Shown: in pieces, positions 23,917-32,807 of the stretch
Layout of the letters: each line of letters opens with the position of its first letter
Numbering within the stretch: position 1 is the first letter of the stretch
NCBI GenBank assembly: GCA_020696345.1
Contig: JAEHCK010000044.1
Span: 1-33,853, forward strand
DNA length: 33,853 bases
Reading direction: 5' to 3'
Source of the DNA: Thermoplasmata archaeon
Lineage (GTDB): Archaea; Thermoplasmatota; Penumbrarchaeia; JAEHCK01
Translations under genes and position numbers: made by a program
The notes under the pieces: model-generated
What the model was told of the DNA's origin: nothing
What the model saw: the letters and a program-made list of their open reading frames with translations, nothing else
The model's database searches: none

Positions 23917-26649
23917 ATGTCGAAAAGGATATCATTAACTGTTGAAGAAAAGATCTTGATACATCTGATACAATTTATTAAATTTCTTGACCAGTGGGAA
24001 GTTCCCTTCGATATCACACAAGAAGGCATAGCAGGATCTATTGGTATTGCCAGATGTAATGTTTCACGTGCAATGAAAAAACTAACCGAGAAGGGGTTTA
24101 TCGAGGAAAAAATTGCACATGTAAAGGGTGCGGAGCGAAGGCGCAAGGTATATTTTCTTAATCATCCGGGCCATACCGCAGCAAACCAGATCTTTCAATA
24201 CTTGGCAAATTACCCCGTAATGTTCAGAGGGTTGGATGGCTCCATCAGAAATTTAAAATTGTCCCAGGTTCGGGAAGAACTTGATAAAAAACCAAGATTT
24301 CTTGAGATCATTAAACATATGTCCTCTGATGGGATCGTGGACCACCATGCTGTGGTATCTGAACTTGAACATAAATTCGTCGATTTTTCTGATAAACTAC
24401 CAAAACTGAAATATTTCTTTGGCCGAAAAGAAGAATTGGAACGACTTAACTCGGGATTATTAACCAATAAAATACTCATCATACGCGGTATTGCTGGGAT
24501 AGGTAAAACAACACTTGCCACCAAACTCGTGCAAGATCGTGTGGGTAAAGAACCCATATTCTGGTTCAGATTCCATGAATGGAATACATTACGAAATATT
24601 CTTACCCAGTTGGGTAAGTTCCTAACCAATCTTGGCCGTACGAGGCTCACCACTTACATATCTTCTCGTCGCAGGATCGAGATTGCAGATGTATCGGAGA
24701 TCATCGAATCAGATATAAATGGCCTGAAAGCAATTCTTATAATTGACGACTTCCAGAAAATCGATCCAAATTTGCTTTCGTTCTTCTCTGCACTAAGTGA
24801 GATCATCACAAAAGTGTCAGATACTGTTTTAGTTGTTCTCACACGCAAACATATCCCATTTTATAACCCGCAAGATCTACAGGTTACTAAGAATATCTTG
24901 GAATTGGAGCTTTCGGGTCTCGATCAAGAAGGGTCCAAACAGTTATTACTGGCACGTCAGATCAGGGTAGAAAACTTTAAAAATCTCTATAATTTCACCG
25001 CAGGCCACCCACTTTCGTTGGAGTTGATCAATCCCGATCAATTAGAGTTTCCAAAGATGCTTGGCCAGGGTGACATAATGAAATATATACACAGCGAGAT
25101 ATTTTCCAAATTGAACCCTGACGAGCGGTCACTTCTAAACATTGCATCTGTGTTTCAATATCCTGTACCGTCTGAACTTTTCTTTATCGATGAAACCATT
25201 AGTTATACCACGATCGATCGGTTATTGGCGAATAGTCTATTGAACGAAACCACAAACGGATATATTGCTCATGATCTGGTAAAGGAGTTCTTCTATCACC
25301 GGCTCAACCCGAAACTTAAACAGCACTATCATACCAAAGCGGCCGAGTATTATCTCCTGGAATATGAACGGCTGGCATATATTGAGGAAAAGGAAATATC
25401 ATTAAAAACCGATAAATCATCGGGTGCAGCGCTTGAATTAGAATTTGGTCCTTCCCAGGATATCAAAGAGAGCAAGCACCTTTCATTAATAGAAGCCCAA
25501 TATCATTATATAAGGACGGGTATGTTCAAAGACGCACTTGAGCTTGTAATGGAGCACGGTGTGGAGCTGATTAGTAAAGGTTATCTTGATGAGTTTTTGG
25601 GGATCCTTAACCAGTTTACCAAACGAGATGTTGACAACAAAGACTGGTGTAATATTCTGTTGTTCAAGGGTGATATATTAACAATAAAAGGTGAATGGGA
25701 TGAAGCATTGTTCTATTATGACGAGGCAATGAAATTAAGCAAGGCAATTGGCGATGGTACCAGACAGTCTGAAGCACAGCGTAATCTTGCAAGAATATAT
25801 TTCAAACGCAGTGATTGGACCAATGCTTTGAAGAACCTCAAAGATGCACTGGCTATTTCTCAGATGCAGAAAAATGATTACGGAATAGCTAACACTTATT
25901 TCTGGTTTGGCGCAATATCACATCGGCAGGGTAATTATGACCAAGCGATCGAATATTTCAATAAATGCATGGAATTTGCCAAAAAGATAAATTATTTACC
26001 GGGAATTGCCCGGACATATAGTGGGCTTAGCGATGTATATGTGGACCAGGGCCAATATGATAAAGCAATTGAATATTATGAAAAGAGCATCGACCTTCTG
26101 AAAAAGACGGGGTTGGTATACCAGATGTCCGAGGTATATAACCGTATTGGTGTGGCGTATTGTAAACAGGGGAACAAAGTTGATAAGGCGTTGGAGTATT
26201 ATAATAAACGTATCGAAATATCCTCGCGTATCGGTGACATCCTGGGAGTTGGCTACAGTTTATCCAATGCCGGAGAAGGTTATACTATTAAAAATCAATT
26301 GGACTTGGCACTCCAGTGCTGTGATCGTGCCATGAAGATCTTCAAAAAGACCGATGAAAAACGCATGATCGCAAACACGCTAATGGTCTATGGAATGATC
26401 TATGGCCATAGGCGCGACTGGGACAAGGCGAAGGATAATTTCGATGCCGCGATCAAGATCTCGAAAAGTATCAATGCACCGGAGATGTTGGCACAAAATT
26501 ATTTTAATTACGCATTCATGCTTCGTGATAAAGGTGAGTACGCCGGGGCAAAAGAATATCTCAACAGGGCGATCGAAATATATGATGTGCTGGGGAACAG
26601 AATTAAAACAAATTATTTGAGATCGGAACTGGCGAAGATCACATCTTAA
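23917..26649 (+). CDS. winged helix + NB-ARC-like NTPase + TPR regulator (910 aa)
   Basis: Domains in order: an N-terminal winged helix (about 10-80; ITQEGIAGSIGIARCNVSRAMKKLTEKGFIEE), a short FFGRKEEL entry motif (167-174), an NB-ARC/STAND-type ATPase with Walker A GIAGIGKTT (191-199) and Walker B ILIIDDF (273-279), and about eight TPRs of 40-residue period from about 570 to the end (GNYDQAIEYFNKCMEFAK, GQYDKAIEYYEKSIDLLK). The layout resembles MalT/LuxR-type signal-regulated ATPase activators, except that the DNA-binding domain is N-terminal. Such proteins bind a ligand or partner through the repeats and switch on ATP binding. Target genes are unknown. It is a single gene with its own AT-rich upstream region. 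It differs from the 2565-5306 protein in having a recognisable DNA-binding domain. Confidence 0.82.
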   Translation: MSKRISLTVEEKILIHLIQFIKFLDQWEVPFDITQEGIAGSIGIARCNVSRAMKKLTEKGFIEEKIAHVKGAERRRKVYFLNHPGHTAANQIFQYLANYPVMFRGLDGSIRNLKLSQVREELDKKPRFLEIIKHMSSDGIVDHHAVVSELEHKFVDFSDKLPKLKYFFGRKEELERLNSGLLTNKILIIRGIAGIGKTTLATKLVQDRVGKEPIFWFRFHEWNTLRNILTQLGKFLTNLGRTRLTTYISSRRRIEIADVSEIIESDINGLKAILIIDDFQKIDPNLLSFFSALSEIITKVSDTVLVVLTRKHIPFYNPQDLQVTKNILELELSGLDQEGSKQLLLARQIRVENFKNLYNFTAGHPLSLELINPDQLEFPKMLGQGDIMKYIHSEIFSKLNPDERSLLNIASVFQYPVPSELFFIDETISYTTIDRLLANSLLNETTNGYIAHDLVKEFFYHRLNPKLKQHYHTKAAEYYLLEYERLAYIEEKEISLKTDKSSGAALELEFGPSQDIKESKHLSLIEAQYHYIRTGMFKDALELVMEHGVELISKGYLDEFLGILNQFTKRDVDNKDWCNILLFKGDILTIKGEWDEALFYYDEAMKLSKAIGDGTRQSEAQRNLARIYFKRSDWTNALKNLKDALAISQMQKNDYGIANTYFWFGAISHRQGNYDQAIEYFNKCMEFAKKINYLPGIARTYSGLSDVYVDQGQYDKAIEYYEKSIDLLKKTGLVYQMSEVYNRIGVAYCKQGNKVDKALEYYNKRIEISSRIGDILGVGYSLSNAGEGYTIKNQLDLALQCCDRAMKIFKKTDEKRMIANTLMVYGMIYGHRRDWDKAKDNFDAAIKISKSINAPEMLAQNYFNYAFMLRDKGEYAGAKEYLNRAIEIYDVLGNRIKTNYLRSELAKITS

Positions 26650-26930
26650 TCAAACATATTATTTTTTCTAATTACCCTAACCTAACATCCAATCTCAGAT
26701 TCTCCCCCTCGATGCCTCCACCTAGCATTTTTAAATTAAATTTTATATTAATTTTTTTAATTATCTTACAAATAAATTTATAATATAATCTTCTTATTCT
26801 GGCCTAATAGGATATTATACGAATATTAAATTTCTAGCAGAGATATTCAAAATATCTGGCTTATATTTGATATTTTAATTTTGTGACCATTGATTCTTAA
26901 TTCTAATAGAATTGTAATAATTGATTGAAA

Positions 26931-29900
26931 TTAAGTATATCTTGCATCTAACATTTCGTCCCAACTTGAATCAATTGCAAAATCTAAGGTTTGATAGTCG
27001 GATTTATCACCAGTCCATTCGCCTGCAGAACTAGGTAAGTAAATGGACAATCCTTTTGTTTTAGTAAGCCCGCTAGCATGATCCTCAGCAATAATACATT
27101 TTCTACCAGTAAAATCTGCTAAATAATCTTTCACCCAACCTGCATATAACCGAATTGATGCAGCATAGTTATCATTTTGATCCACGGGTTGAACATTAGT
27201 TGGATTACTTAACCAATCTGCAAAATAATATAAGTCTCTAAGGTTTGATATCCCTGAATAACAATCAGGATTTGCCAATGCTGAATCAAATTTATTTTTA
27301 TAATTAGTTCCATATGTGGAATCACTCATTGCATCCTCTAATTCTTCAGCCAAATAATTTATTTTCTCAACAGTAATTAATAATTTATCTAAATCTACAG
27401 CACTTAATGTTACTTCATTATCGTCAGTAGGATCTGGTTGACCATCAGTATAAGAATATATATAATCATCCACTATTGTTGATGCTAAAGTTGAAGGATA
27501 CATTATTGGATTTGTATTTAGACTACTTAATATGTCCTCATAGGGCCAACCATCCAAAGGTTCAGTATTTTCAGAGCCTATTGCTATGTATGTTTTCTCT
27601 CTTAATTGATAAAATACTTCAGTTGTTGCCATTAAACAACAATCGAAACCAATAATATCAAAATGTCTATCATTGTATTTACCATTATAAACAGTATGTG
27701 GTTGAGGTATACCTGATTTTAGATCACCCATAGTAAGTTCATCATTGTCAGTCCAGTCATTACAACATTCCTTCCAGCCACCGCCGTGATCCCAAATAAT
27801 CAACATATTTTTTTCTGATGGATAATTATTTGGACCCCAGTTACAAAAATCTTGTAAAGTTATAGAGGACCCCATGTTTAATTCACCCATGTTTTCAATT
27901 AAATGTGAATTCATTGTGCCAGTATCTGTATCTTTTAAAATTAAATATCTTCTAGTTTCTGTCCAACCGCTAGAAGTCCCACTCCAGCAATCCACCTGAA
28001 CTATAACAGAGAAATCATCAGTTGATCCCATAGTCTCCATTTCATTCATATCATCTATACCATCTCCCTCTAAATTATTGTCCCCATCCAAATAAATAAA
28101 AATTGTCCACTCAACGCTATCGATTGGATTTAGATCGTTTCCTATCTCAATGTTATCTTCTCTTCCATCCACATCAGTATCCTCGTTCAATGAATCAGTT
28201 ATATATCCATTTGAATTGCTTATATACTCTGTATCTGATGACACTTGGTAACCAAAGTATTCATCACCATCCCAAATCTCGTCAGAATCAGAATCAGATG
28301 ATAATGGATCTGTTATAAGTTTAGTCAACACTATCTCAAATTTATATGAATCCTCATTTTTATTATTATTGTTACTCACGGTGACTTTCACCATATAAGT
28401 CCCTGTTAAGGTATAAATGTATAAAGGATTTTGTCCTTGTAAATCACCATCATTATCCTTTATCCCATCGCCATCCCAATCATACTCGGAACCTTCCTCG
28501 ATTCCTAATGGATCTTCTCCAGCAGTTTCGTCAATAAGATCATCCTGGTCATTATCAATACCATCTGAAGAGTGGTCTGGAGTGTCAGTACTTATATCAA
28601 TGTCCCAACTCCAACTATAATCATTTATCTGGGTTTCTCTGATTATATCCCCACTGAATACAATTGGTATATGGCAATATAATGTGCCTGAATTATGAGT
28701 TCCAGCCTCAATCTGTAAATTATCCGCATTACCCAAAAGCCATTTCTGAGCATTAAGACTTGTATATTGGTACATTGAATATTGATGTAAGAGCGGAACA
28801 CTTGCGGTATCACTTACCTTATAAACATCAAAATTGGTTTTGCCAGGTAGTGGTCTTGTGCTAAAATATGATTTCATCATACCATCCTTGCCATCACCAT
28901 CAATGTCACCCATCACCCACTTTGTTGAGGAAACATAAGAACTAATATCAGATAAATATGTGTAGAAATATGTATCTGGAAGGCTTGGTGAGGTAGGCTC
29001 ATAAATTCTAAATTCCCACTCCTGGCTCTGGCTATCATATTTATATTTTACAAATTCATGGATAAAGTCACCATCATAATCTCCAGTCATCCATTTCACG
29101 TCAGTTTCTAAAGTACTAAGTTTTGAAGACCAGACGGGTGTTGTGGACATATCACCATTCTTTACTGGAATAAACGCATCAAATTTCCACTCACTGTTTG
29201 TAGTATCATAATAATATCTTATCAACTCAACTTTATAATCATAGTCAAGATGTGCAACCATCCAGTAGTGGTTAAGATCTGGTGATATCCAAAGATCTGT
29301 ATGCCAGCCCAGGGAATACATACCATCTTCTGGTTCGAACACACAAAATTGATAGCGACCACCACTACTGTCATAATAAACTTTTATTAGTTCATCAACA
29401 TGATCAGCATCAATATCTCCCATGTGACAATATGGGTAATAATCATCGGTAATGGAGTTTCCACCCATTCCTAAAATATTACCACTTTCCACAGCTTCAT
29501 ATGTATTATAATAACATGTATATCCTGATTTATATACTCGCACAACTTCGTCTTTTCCATTTATCAACTCATTCTGATCATCATTACTTGGAAGGCTATT
29601 CCAATCACTTGCATCGTTCTTAGAGATGTGCTGTGATCCATCCCTATTCCAACCGAATCCCCATCCAACACCATTTAATTCTTCACCGTCCCAAAGACCA
29701 TCATCATCAGTATCATGTTTTAATAGGTCTGTACCATAGTTAAGATACTCATCATTACCATCTATTAATCCATCCCAATCGGTATCTGCATCTCGTGGGT
29801 CGGTACCTAATTGATATTCTTCCCAATTTGTTAATCCATCCGAATCAGGATCACCATTTGGACCATAATTTACATTTGTAGTGCCATCATCTGATACCGC

Positions 29901-31487
29901 AGCTGGCCATAGTTTCTCCTTCTCCCACTCATCATCCATACCATCTCCATCCGTGTCATCATCTTGTTTACCATCAGATCTACCATCACCATCACCATCG
30001 CCTCCCATTGGAAAATACCTATCCTCTTCATGATCTTCTGAACCATCACCATCGGTATCCGATGATGACCACCAGACAGGGCCACAGGTAGCATCAAAGG
30101 TTTGCCCCTTCATGTAGTCCGCAAAATACGGCTGATTATAACATCCAGGAAGACAACCTGAATAATGAAGATCACCAGCATTCTTTGAGCTTAGTAGCAC
30201 ATTCTTCAATAAGGGATCTTTAAATGTTGTTATCTCTTCTTCTTCACAATAAATCCTGAACTCAACCTCTTTATTATTGGCGGTTGGATTCATCATCAAT
30301 ATCGAGGGAAATTGAGTATCCTTATATGAATTGAATGAACAATAGAATGATTCATGTTGGTTGGTTTCAATACCATTCGCCAAGCCATAATTCACACCAT
30401 AATGATCAAAATAACCGACGATGCCATTATAATCACTGTCAACAGTAACCGAACCAAAACTACCGCCTGGAACATAAGTGTTAATCAGAACATGCAAGGT
30501 TTCGTATGATGATAATAGTGCAGGACCGCCACCCACTATGGTGCCTAACTCGTCATAGAACACCAGGTTCAAGCTTTTCAATTGCGACTCAGGATTGAAC
30601 AAATACAAGTCACTGATAATATCCTCACCTGTGAGTGTATCTTGCCCAATTAGAAATACAGATGATTGTTTATTTGTGAGTTCATCCATTAATGAATATG
30701 AAAATGCAATAGTACCGTCAGTATTAATTCTTAAAGCATACCCAACCAAGCCCTCGTTAGTGCTTGAATCGATAATTATGCTACCTACATCATCAGAAAT
30801 GCCGTCACTGAGTGGTGTGAAATATCGAACTTCATTTGCAGATAATGTGTCCACGATGGAATCGATCTGAATACCGTCTACATCGTAATATGTGAATGTC
30901 ACGGTTGATGATGAGCCCACATTGTTCACGCAAATCCAAGTATCCCAGCCCGCCTCTTGCGAGAACCCTGGGCAATATAGCTCATCCGCATCACCGGTTT
31001 GCATTGGTTCAGCTGCTGCACAATGTGAACCATAATATATGACCTTGCCAAAGATAGGGACTGTGGATGTAATAACTACACTACCATATTCATCCATGAT
31101 GCCGTGATCCAACGAAATAAACTCAATTGATTGATGAGCATCTAATACATCGAATGCTTGGTCAATGTATGCTCCATCTTGATCATAATAATATATTTCG
31201 ACTTCAGCGTCACTGCTTGATGGATTGGTGAGCTCGATTTGCGTTTCCCATTCTGCACTTTGCTCGAACCGTGGACAGTATAAAGTAGTTGATAGAGTTG
31301 TTGTGAACTCAGTTGCAAATCCGAGTTCGTCTAGATAAATATCGAATAAGCCACCTTGTGCAGGTATAATCCTTTCTGCTTGTGCTTCAGGTGTATAAAA
31401 AACCAAAATGTTTATTGATACAAACACCATTAAAATTCCGAGCATTAAACCCAAAATTCGCGTTCTATTTATAGCTTTAAAATTCAT
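26931..31487 (-). CDS. large secreted clostripain-family (C11) cysteine protease with Ca2+-binding repeats (1518 aa)
   Basis: A signal peptide (1-37, ending AQA) starts the protein. Residues about 45-440 hold three to four beta-sandwich repeats of about 100 aa (SAEWETQIELTNPSS type). About 475-615 are Asp-rich thrombospondin-3/dockerin-like Ca2+ loops (DTDGDGSEDHEE). About 650-900 are four FG-GAP/VCBS-like repeats (GDIDADHVDELIKVYYD). About 955-1060 is PKD-like with an inserted Asp-rich loop, then more Ca2+ loops. The C11 peptidase fills about 1120-1518: His1234 in DHGGGW and Cys1284 in FDCCLM form the catalytic dyad, where most relatives read FDACLM. Clostripain-type enzymes cleave after basic residues and need Ca2+. 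GGAGGGG upstream supports the ATG. No C-terminal anchor is seen, so it is probably released or bound through its repeats. Confidence 0.87.
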   Translation of the reverse strand: MNFKAINRTRILGLMLGILMVFVSINILVFYTPEAQAERIIPAQGGLFDIYLDELGFATEFTTTLSTTLYCPRFEQSAEWETQIELTNPSSSDAEVEIYYYDQDGAYIDQAFDVLDAHQSIEFISLDHGIMDEYGSVVITSTVPIFGKVIYYGSHCAAAEPMQTGDADELYCPGFSQEAGWDTWICVNNVGSSSTVTFTYYDVDGIQIDSIVDTLSANEVRYFTPLSDGISDDVGSIIIDSSTNEGLVGYALRINTDGTIAFSYSLMDELTNKQSSVFLIGQDTLTGEDIISDLYLFNPESQLKSLNLVFYDELGTIVGGGPALLSSYETLHVLINTYVPGGSFGSVTVDSDYNGIVGYFDHYGVNYGLANGIETNQHESFYCSFNSYKDTQFPSILMMNPTANNKEVEFRIYCEEEEITTFKDPLLKNVLLSSKNAGDLHYSGCLPGCYNQPYFADYMKGQTFDATCGPVWWSSSDTDGDGSEDHEEDRYFPMGGDGDGDGRSDGKQDDDTDGDGMDDEWEKEKLWPAAVSDDGTTNVNYGPNGDPDSDGLTNWEEYQLGTDPRDADTDWDGLIDGNDEYLNYGTDLLKHDTDDDGLWDGEELNGVGWGFGWNRDGSQHISKNDASDWNSLPSNDDQNELINGKDEVVRVYKSGYTCYYNTYEAVESGNILGMGGNSITDDYYPYCHMGDIDADHVDELIKVYYDSSGGRYQFCVFEPEDGMYSLGWHTDLWISPDLNHYWMVAHLDYDYKVELIRYYYDTTNSEWKFDAFIPVKNGDMSTTPVWSSKLSTLETDVKWMTGDYDGDFIHEFVKYKYDSQSQEWEFRIYEPTSPSLPDTYFYTYLSDISSYVSSTKWVMGDIDGDGKDGMMKSYFSTRPLPGKTNFDVYKVSDTASVPLLHQYSMYQYTSLNAQKWLLGNADNLQIEAGTHNSGTLYCHIPIVFSGDIIRETQINDYSWSWDIDISTDTPDHSSDGIDNDQDDLIDETAGEDPLGIEEGSEYDWDGDGIKDNDGDLQGQNPLYIYTLTGTYMVKVTVSNNNNKNEDSYKFEIVLTKLITDPLSSDSDSDEIWDGDEYFGYQVSSDTEYISNSNGYITDSLNEDTDVDGREDNIEIGNDLNPIDSVEWTIFIYLDGDNNLEGDGIDDMNEMETMGSTDDFSVIVQVDCWSGTSSGWTETRRYLILKDTDTGTMNSHLIENMGELNMGSSITLQDFCNWGPNNYPSEKNMLIIWDHGGGWKECCNDWTDNDELTMGDLKSGIPQPHTVYNGKYNDRHFDIIGFDCCLMATTEVFYQLREKTYIAIGSENTEPLDGWPYEDILSSLNTNPIMYPSTLASTIVDDYIYSYTDGQPDPTDDNEVTLSAVDLDKLLITVEKINYLAEELEDAMSDSTYGTNYKNKFDSALANPDCYSGISNLRDLYYFADWLSNPTNVQPVDQNDNYAASIRLYAGWVKDYLADFTGRKCIIAEDHASGLTKTKGLSIYLPSSAGEWTGDKSDYQTLDFAIDSSWDEMLDARYT

Positions 31488-32057
31488 TTGATCCCCTCCA
31501 TAATTTAGTTTTCATTTAATCCACACAAATTGTTCTTAAATTTACTCCATTCCAATTAATATAATTATTAATCTCCAATTCCCCCTCAATAGGTTTGGAT
31601 TCTCCATAGCCTCCTAATTATTTTTTTCAATTTAAATTATGATTTCACTATATTCTTCCCAATTTTAACTTATATCTTACTTCATCATTAAATAATTTCT
31701 AACCACAAAATTGAATGATTCTGGATGTATTTTTATATTTTGTAACAAATCATTCAACATGTGATTATTGATTTTACCTTCTTAGTTTATATTATTTCGA
31801 TCATTGATTGATTATCTCGATAAGTTCCACCAAATCTTCTATAATTTACTACCTTTCAAATTCCAAACTTTAAATTATTAAATGTTTAGTGGATTCTCTC
31901 ATTATAACTTGAAGCTTAGAACTCAATTTGAATTATATATAAATACTCGTCAAGTTTGAGTCAAACTTGAGTCAAAAATACGAGAAATTAGCATCAAACT
32001 TGATGGTTTAATATAAAATAGTATTAAATTTAAACATTCGAAATACTATTTGCCTCT
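31488..32057. other. long upstream region of the clostripain gene
   Basis: About 570 nt, very AT-rich, carry no credible gene. The ribosome binding site of the protease gene is at 31492-31498 (minus strand). A TATA box plus CAAACTTG dyads lie at 31933-32004. If that is the protease promoter, the mRNA has an about 420-nt leader. No riboswitch fold was recognised. Confidence 0.5.
31933..32004 (-). promoter_or_regulatory. promoter with clustered CAAACTTG operators before the clostripain gene
   Basis: The TATA-like TTATATATAAAT lies at 31933-31944. Next to it are CAAGTTTGA (31951-31959) and TCAAACTTG (31961-31969), a perfect 9-bp dyad with one spacer base, and a third copy, ATCAAACTTGAT, at 31993-32004. 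Read on the minus strand, the dyads precede the TATA box by 6-7 nt, an archaeal activator or BRE-overlapping position. Transcription would run toward the protease gene. Confidence 0.55.
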
Positions 32058-32363
32058 TCAATTGTGATTATTCACAAATTCATTAATTTTCAACGCTACC
32101 TTTTCACCACGCTGTGTTAAAAAGTATCCGTTTTGAATGCGTAATTTATTTTCCACTTTTACTTTCTCACTTCGAATATAACCTTTTTTTCGATTTTTTT
32201 TTAATAGTCTTGAAATATATCCAAGATCGCATTTTAGAACGCTCTGGATGCCTTTCATTGTCACCATTTCTGAGAAAACATAATTTGCTGGGTTGTAATT
32301 ATATCCTGACAAATGTAAAAAAAGTTCAGCTTCTTTTGTTATTTTTTTACCATTATCGCCCAT
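32058..32363 (-). CDS. small winged-helix regulator (101 aa)
   Basis: This compact winged-helix protein has an N-terminal helix (EAELFLHLSGY), a helix-turn-helix (MKGIQSVLKCDLGYISRLLKKNRKKGYI, about 37-64), a basic wing (SEKVKVENKLRIQNGYFLT) and a C-terminal helix. MarR-like dimeric regulators have this shape. The ATG at 32363 has GGGGGT about 12 nt upstream. It lies upstream of the clostripain gene on the same strand. Copies of one dyad (CAAACTTG) flank it on both sides, each beside a TATA box, which makes it the best candidate to bind them and control itself and the protease (inference). Its wing end resembles those of the proteins at 170 and 6522. Confidence 0.7.
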   Translation of the reverse strand: MGDNGKKITKEAELFLHLSGYNYNPANYVFSEMVTMKGIQSVLKCDLGYISRLLKKNRKKGYIRSEKVKVENKLRIQNGYFLTQRGEKVALKINEFVNNHN

Positions 32364-32602
32364 AAAAATTCTACCCCCTAAGACATTATTCCTTTTACAA
32401 ATCCATTAAATTCGCCAATACCGACAGTTTTCTACATTCCTTATCGATCTTCCAACATTACAAGATAATAAAAAAGTCAGACTGATTTCATCTCGATTTG
32501 AAATTCAATTCTGTAATTAATCTTTTAATATCCACAGACCCTCCTAAATCCTAGTTATAATTCCTAGGATAGATATATTTTAATGTATTTAATATTAATG
32601 CA

Positions 32603-32632
32603 TTTATATATCGGGCTTGACAAACTTGTCAA
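32603..32632 (-). promoter_or_regulatory. promoter with CAAACTTG operator before the winged-helix gene
   Basis: The TATA-like TTTATATAT is at 32603-32611. TTGACAA (32617-32623) and TTGTCAA (32626-32632) form a perfect 7-bp dyad whose centre is CAAACTTG (32621-32628). On the minus strand the dyad precedes the TATA box with about the same spacing (9-10 nt from core word to TATA) as at 31933-31969. This points to one regulator for both promoters; the implied leader is about 220 nt. Confidence 0.5.
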
Positions 32633-32763
32633 TTCATGACTTGACAAAAATTTAACCTTTCCCATACACAAAATTACAAAAAGAACATGTAAAACGTCAA
32701 ATTCACCATAAAAGAGACAGAAAAAGGTAACTGGATATGCTTTTTTAGAAAGCTTATGCTAAT

Positions 32764-32776
32764 CTGTAGACTACAG
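32764..32776. repeat. 13-nt palindrome downstream of the transposase
   Basis: CTGTAG (32764-32769), A, CTACAG (32771-32776): a perfect 6-bp dyad about 30 nt past the transposase stop. It may be part of the insertion-sequence end or a terminator stem. Confidence 0.35.
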
Positions 32777-32807
32777 CATCTACGCTTGAACCCGCAACAA
32801 ATGCAAT

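Larger units (their letters stand above)
32364..32807. other. regulatory gap between winged-helix gene and transposase
   Basis: About 440 nt with no gene. It contains the dyad ATCCTAG/CTAGGAT (32548-32554/32564-32570), the TATA box and CAAACTTG operator at 32603-32632, a further TTGACAA at 32641-32647, and CTGTAG/CTACAG (32764-32776) close to the transposase end. The left end of the insertion sequence should be between about 32650 and 32800 but no terminal inverted repeat can be fixed without its partner. Confidence 0.5.
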
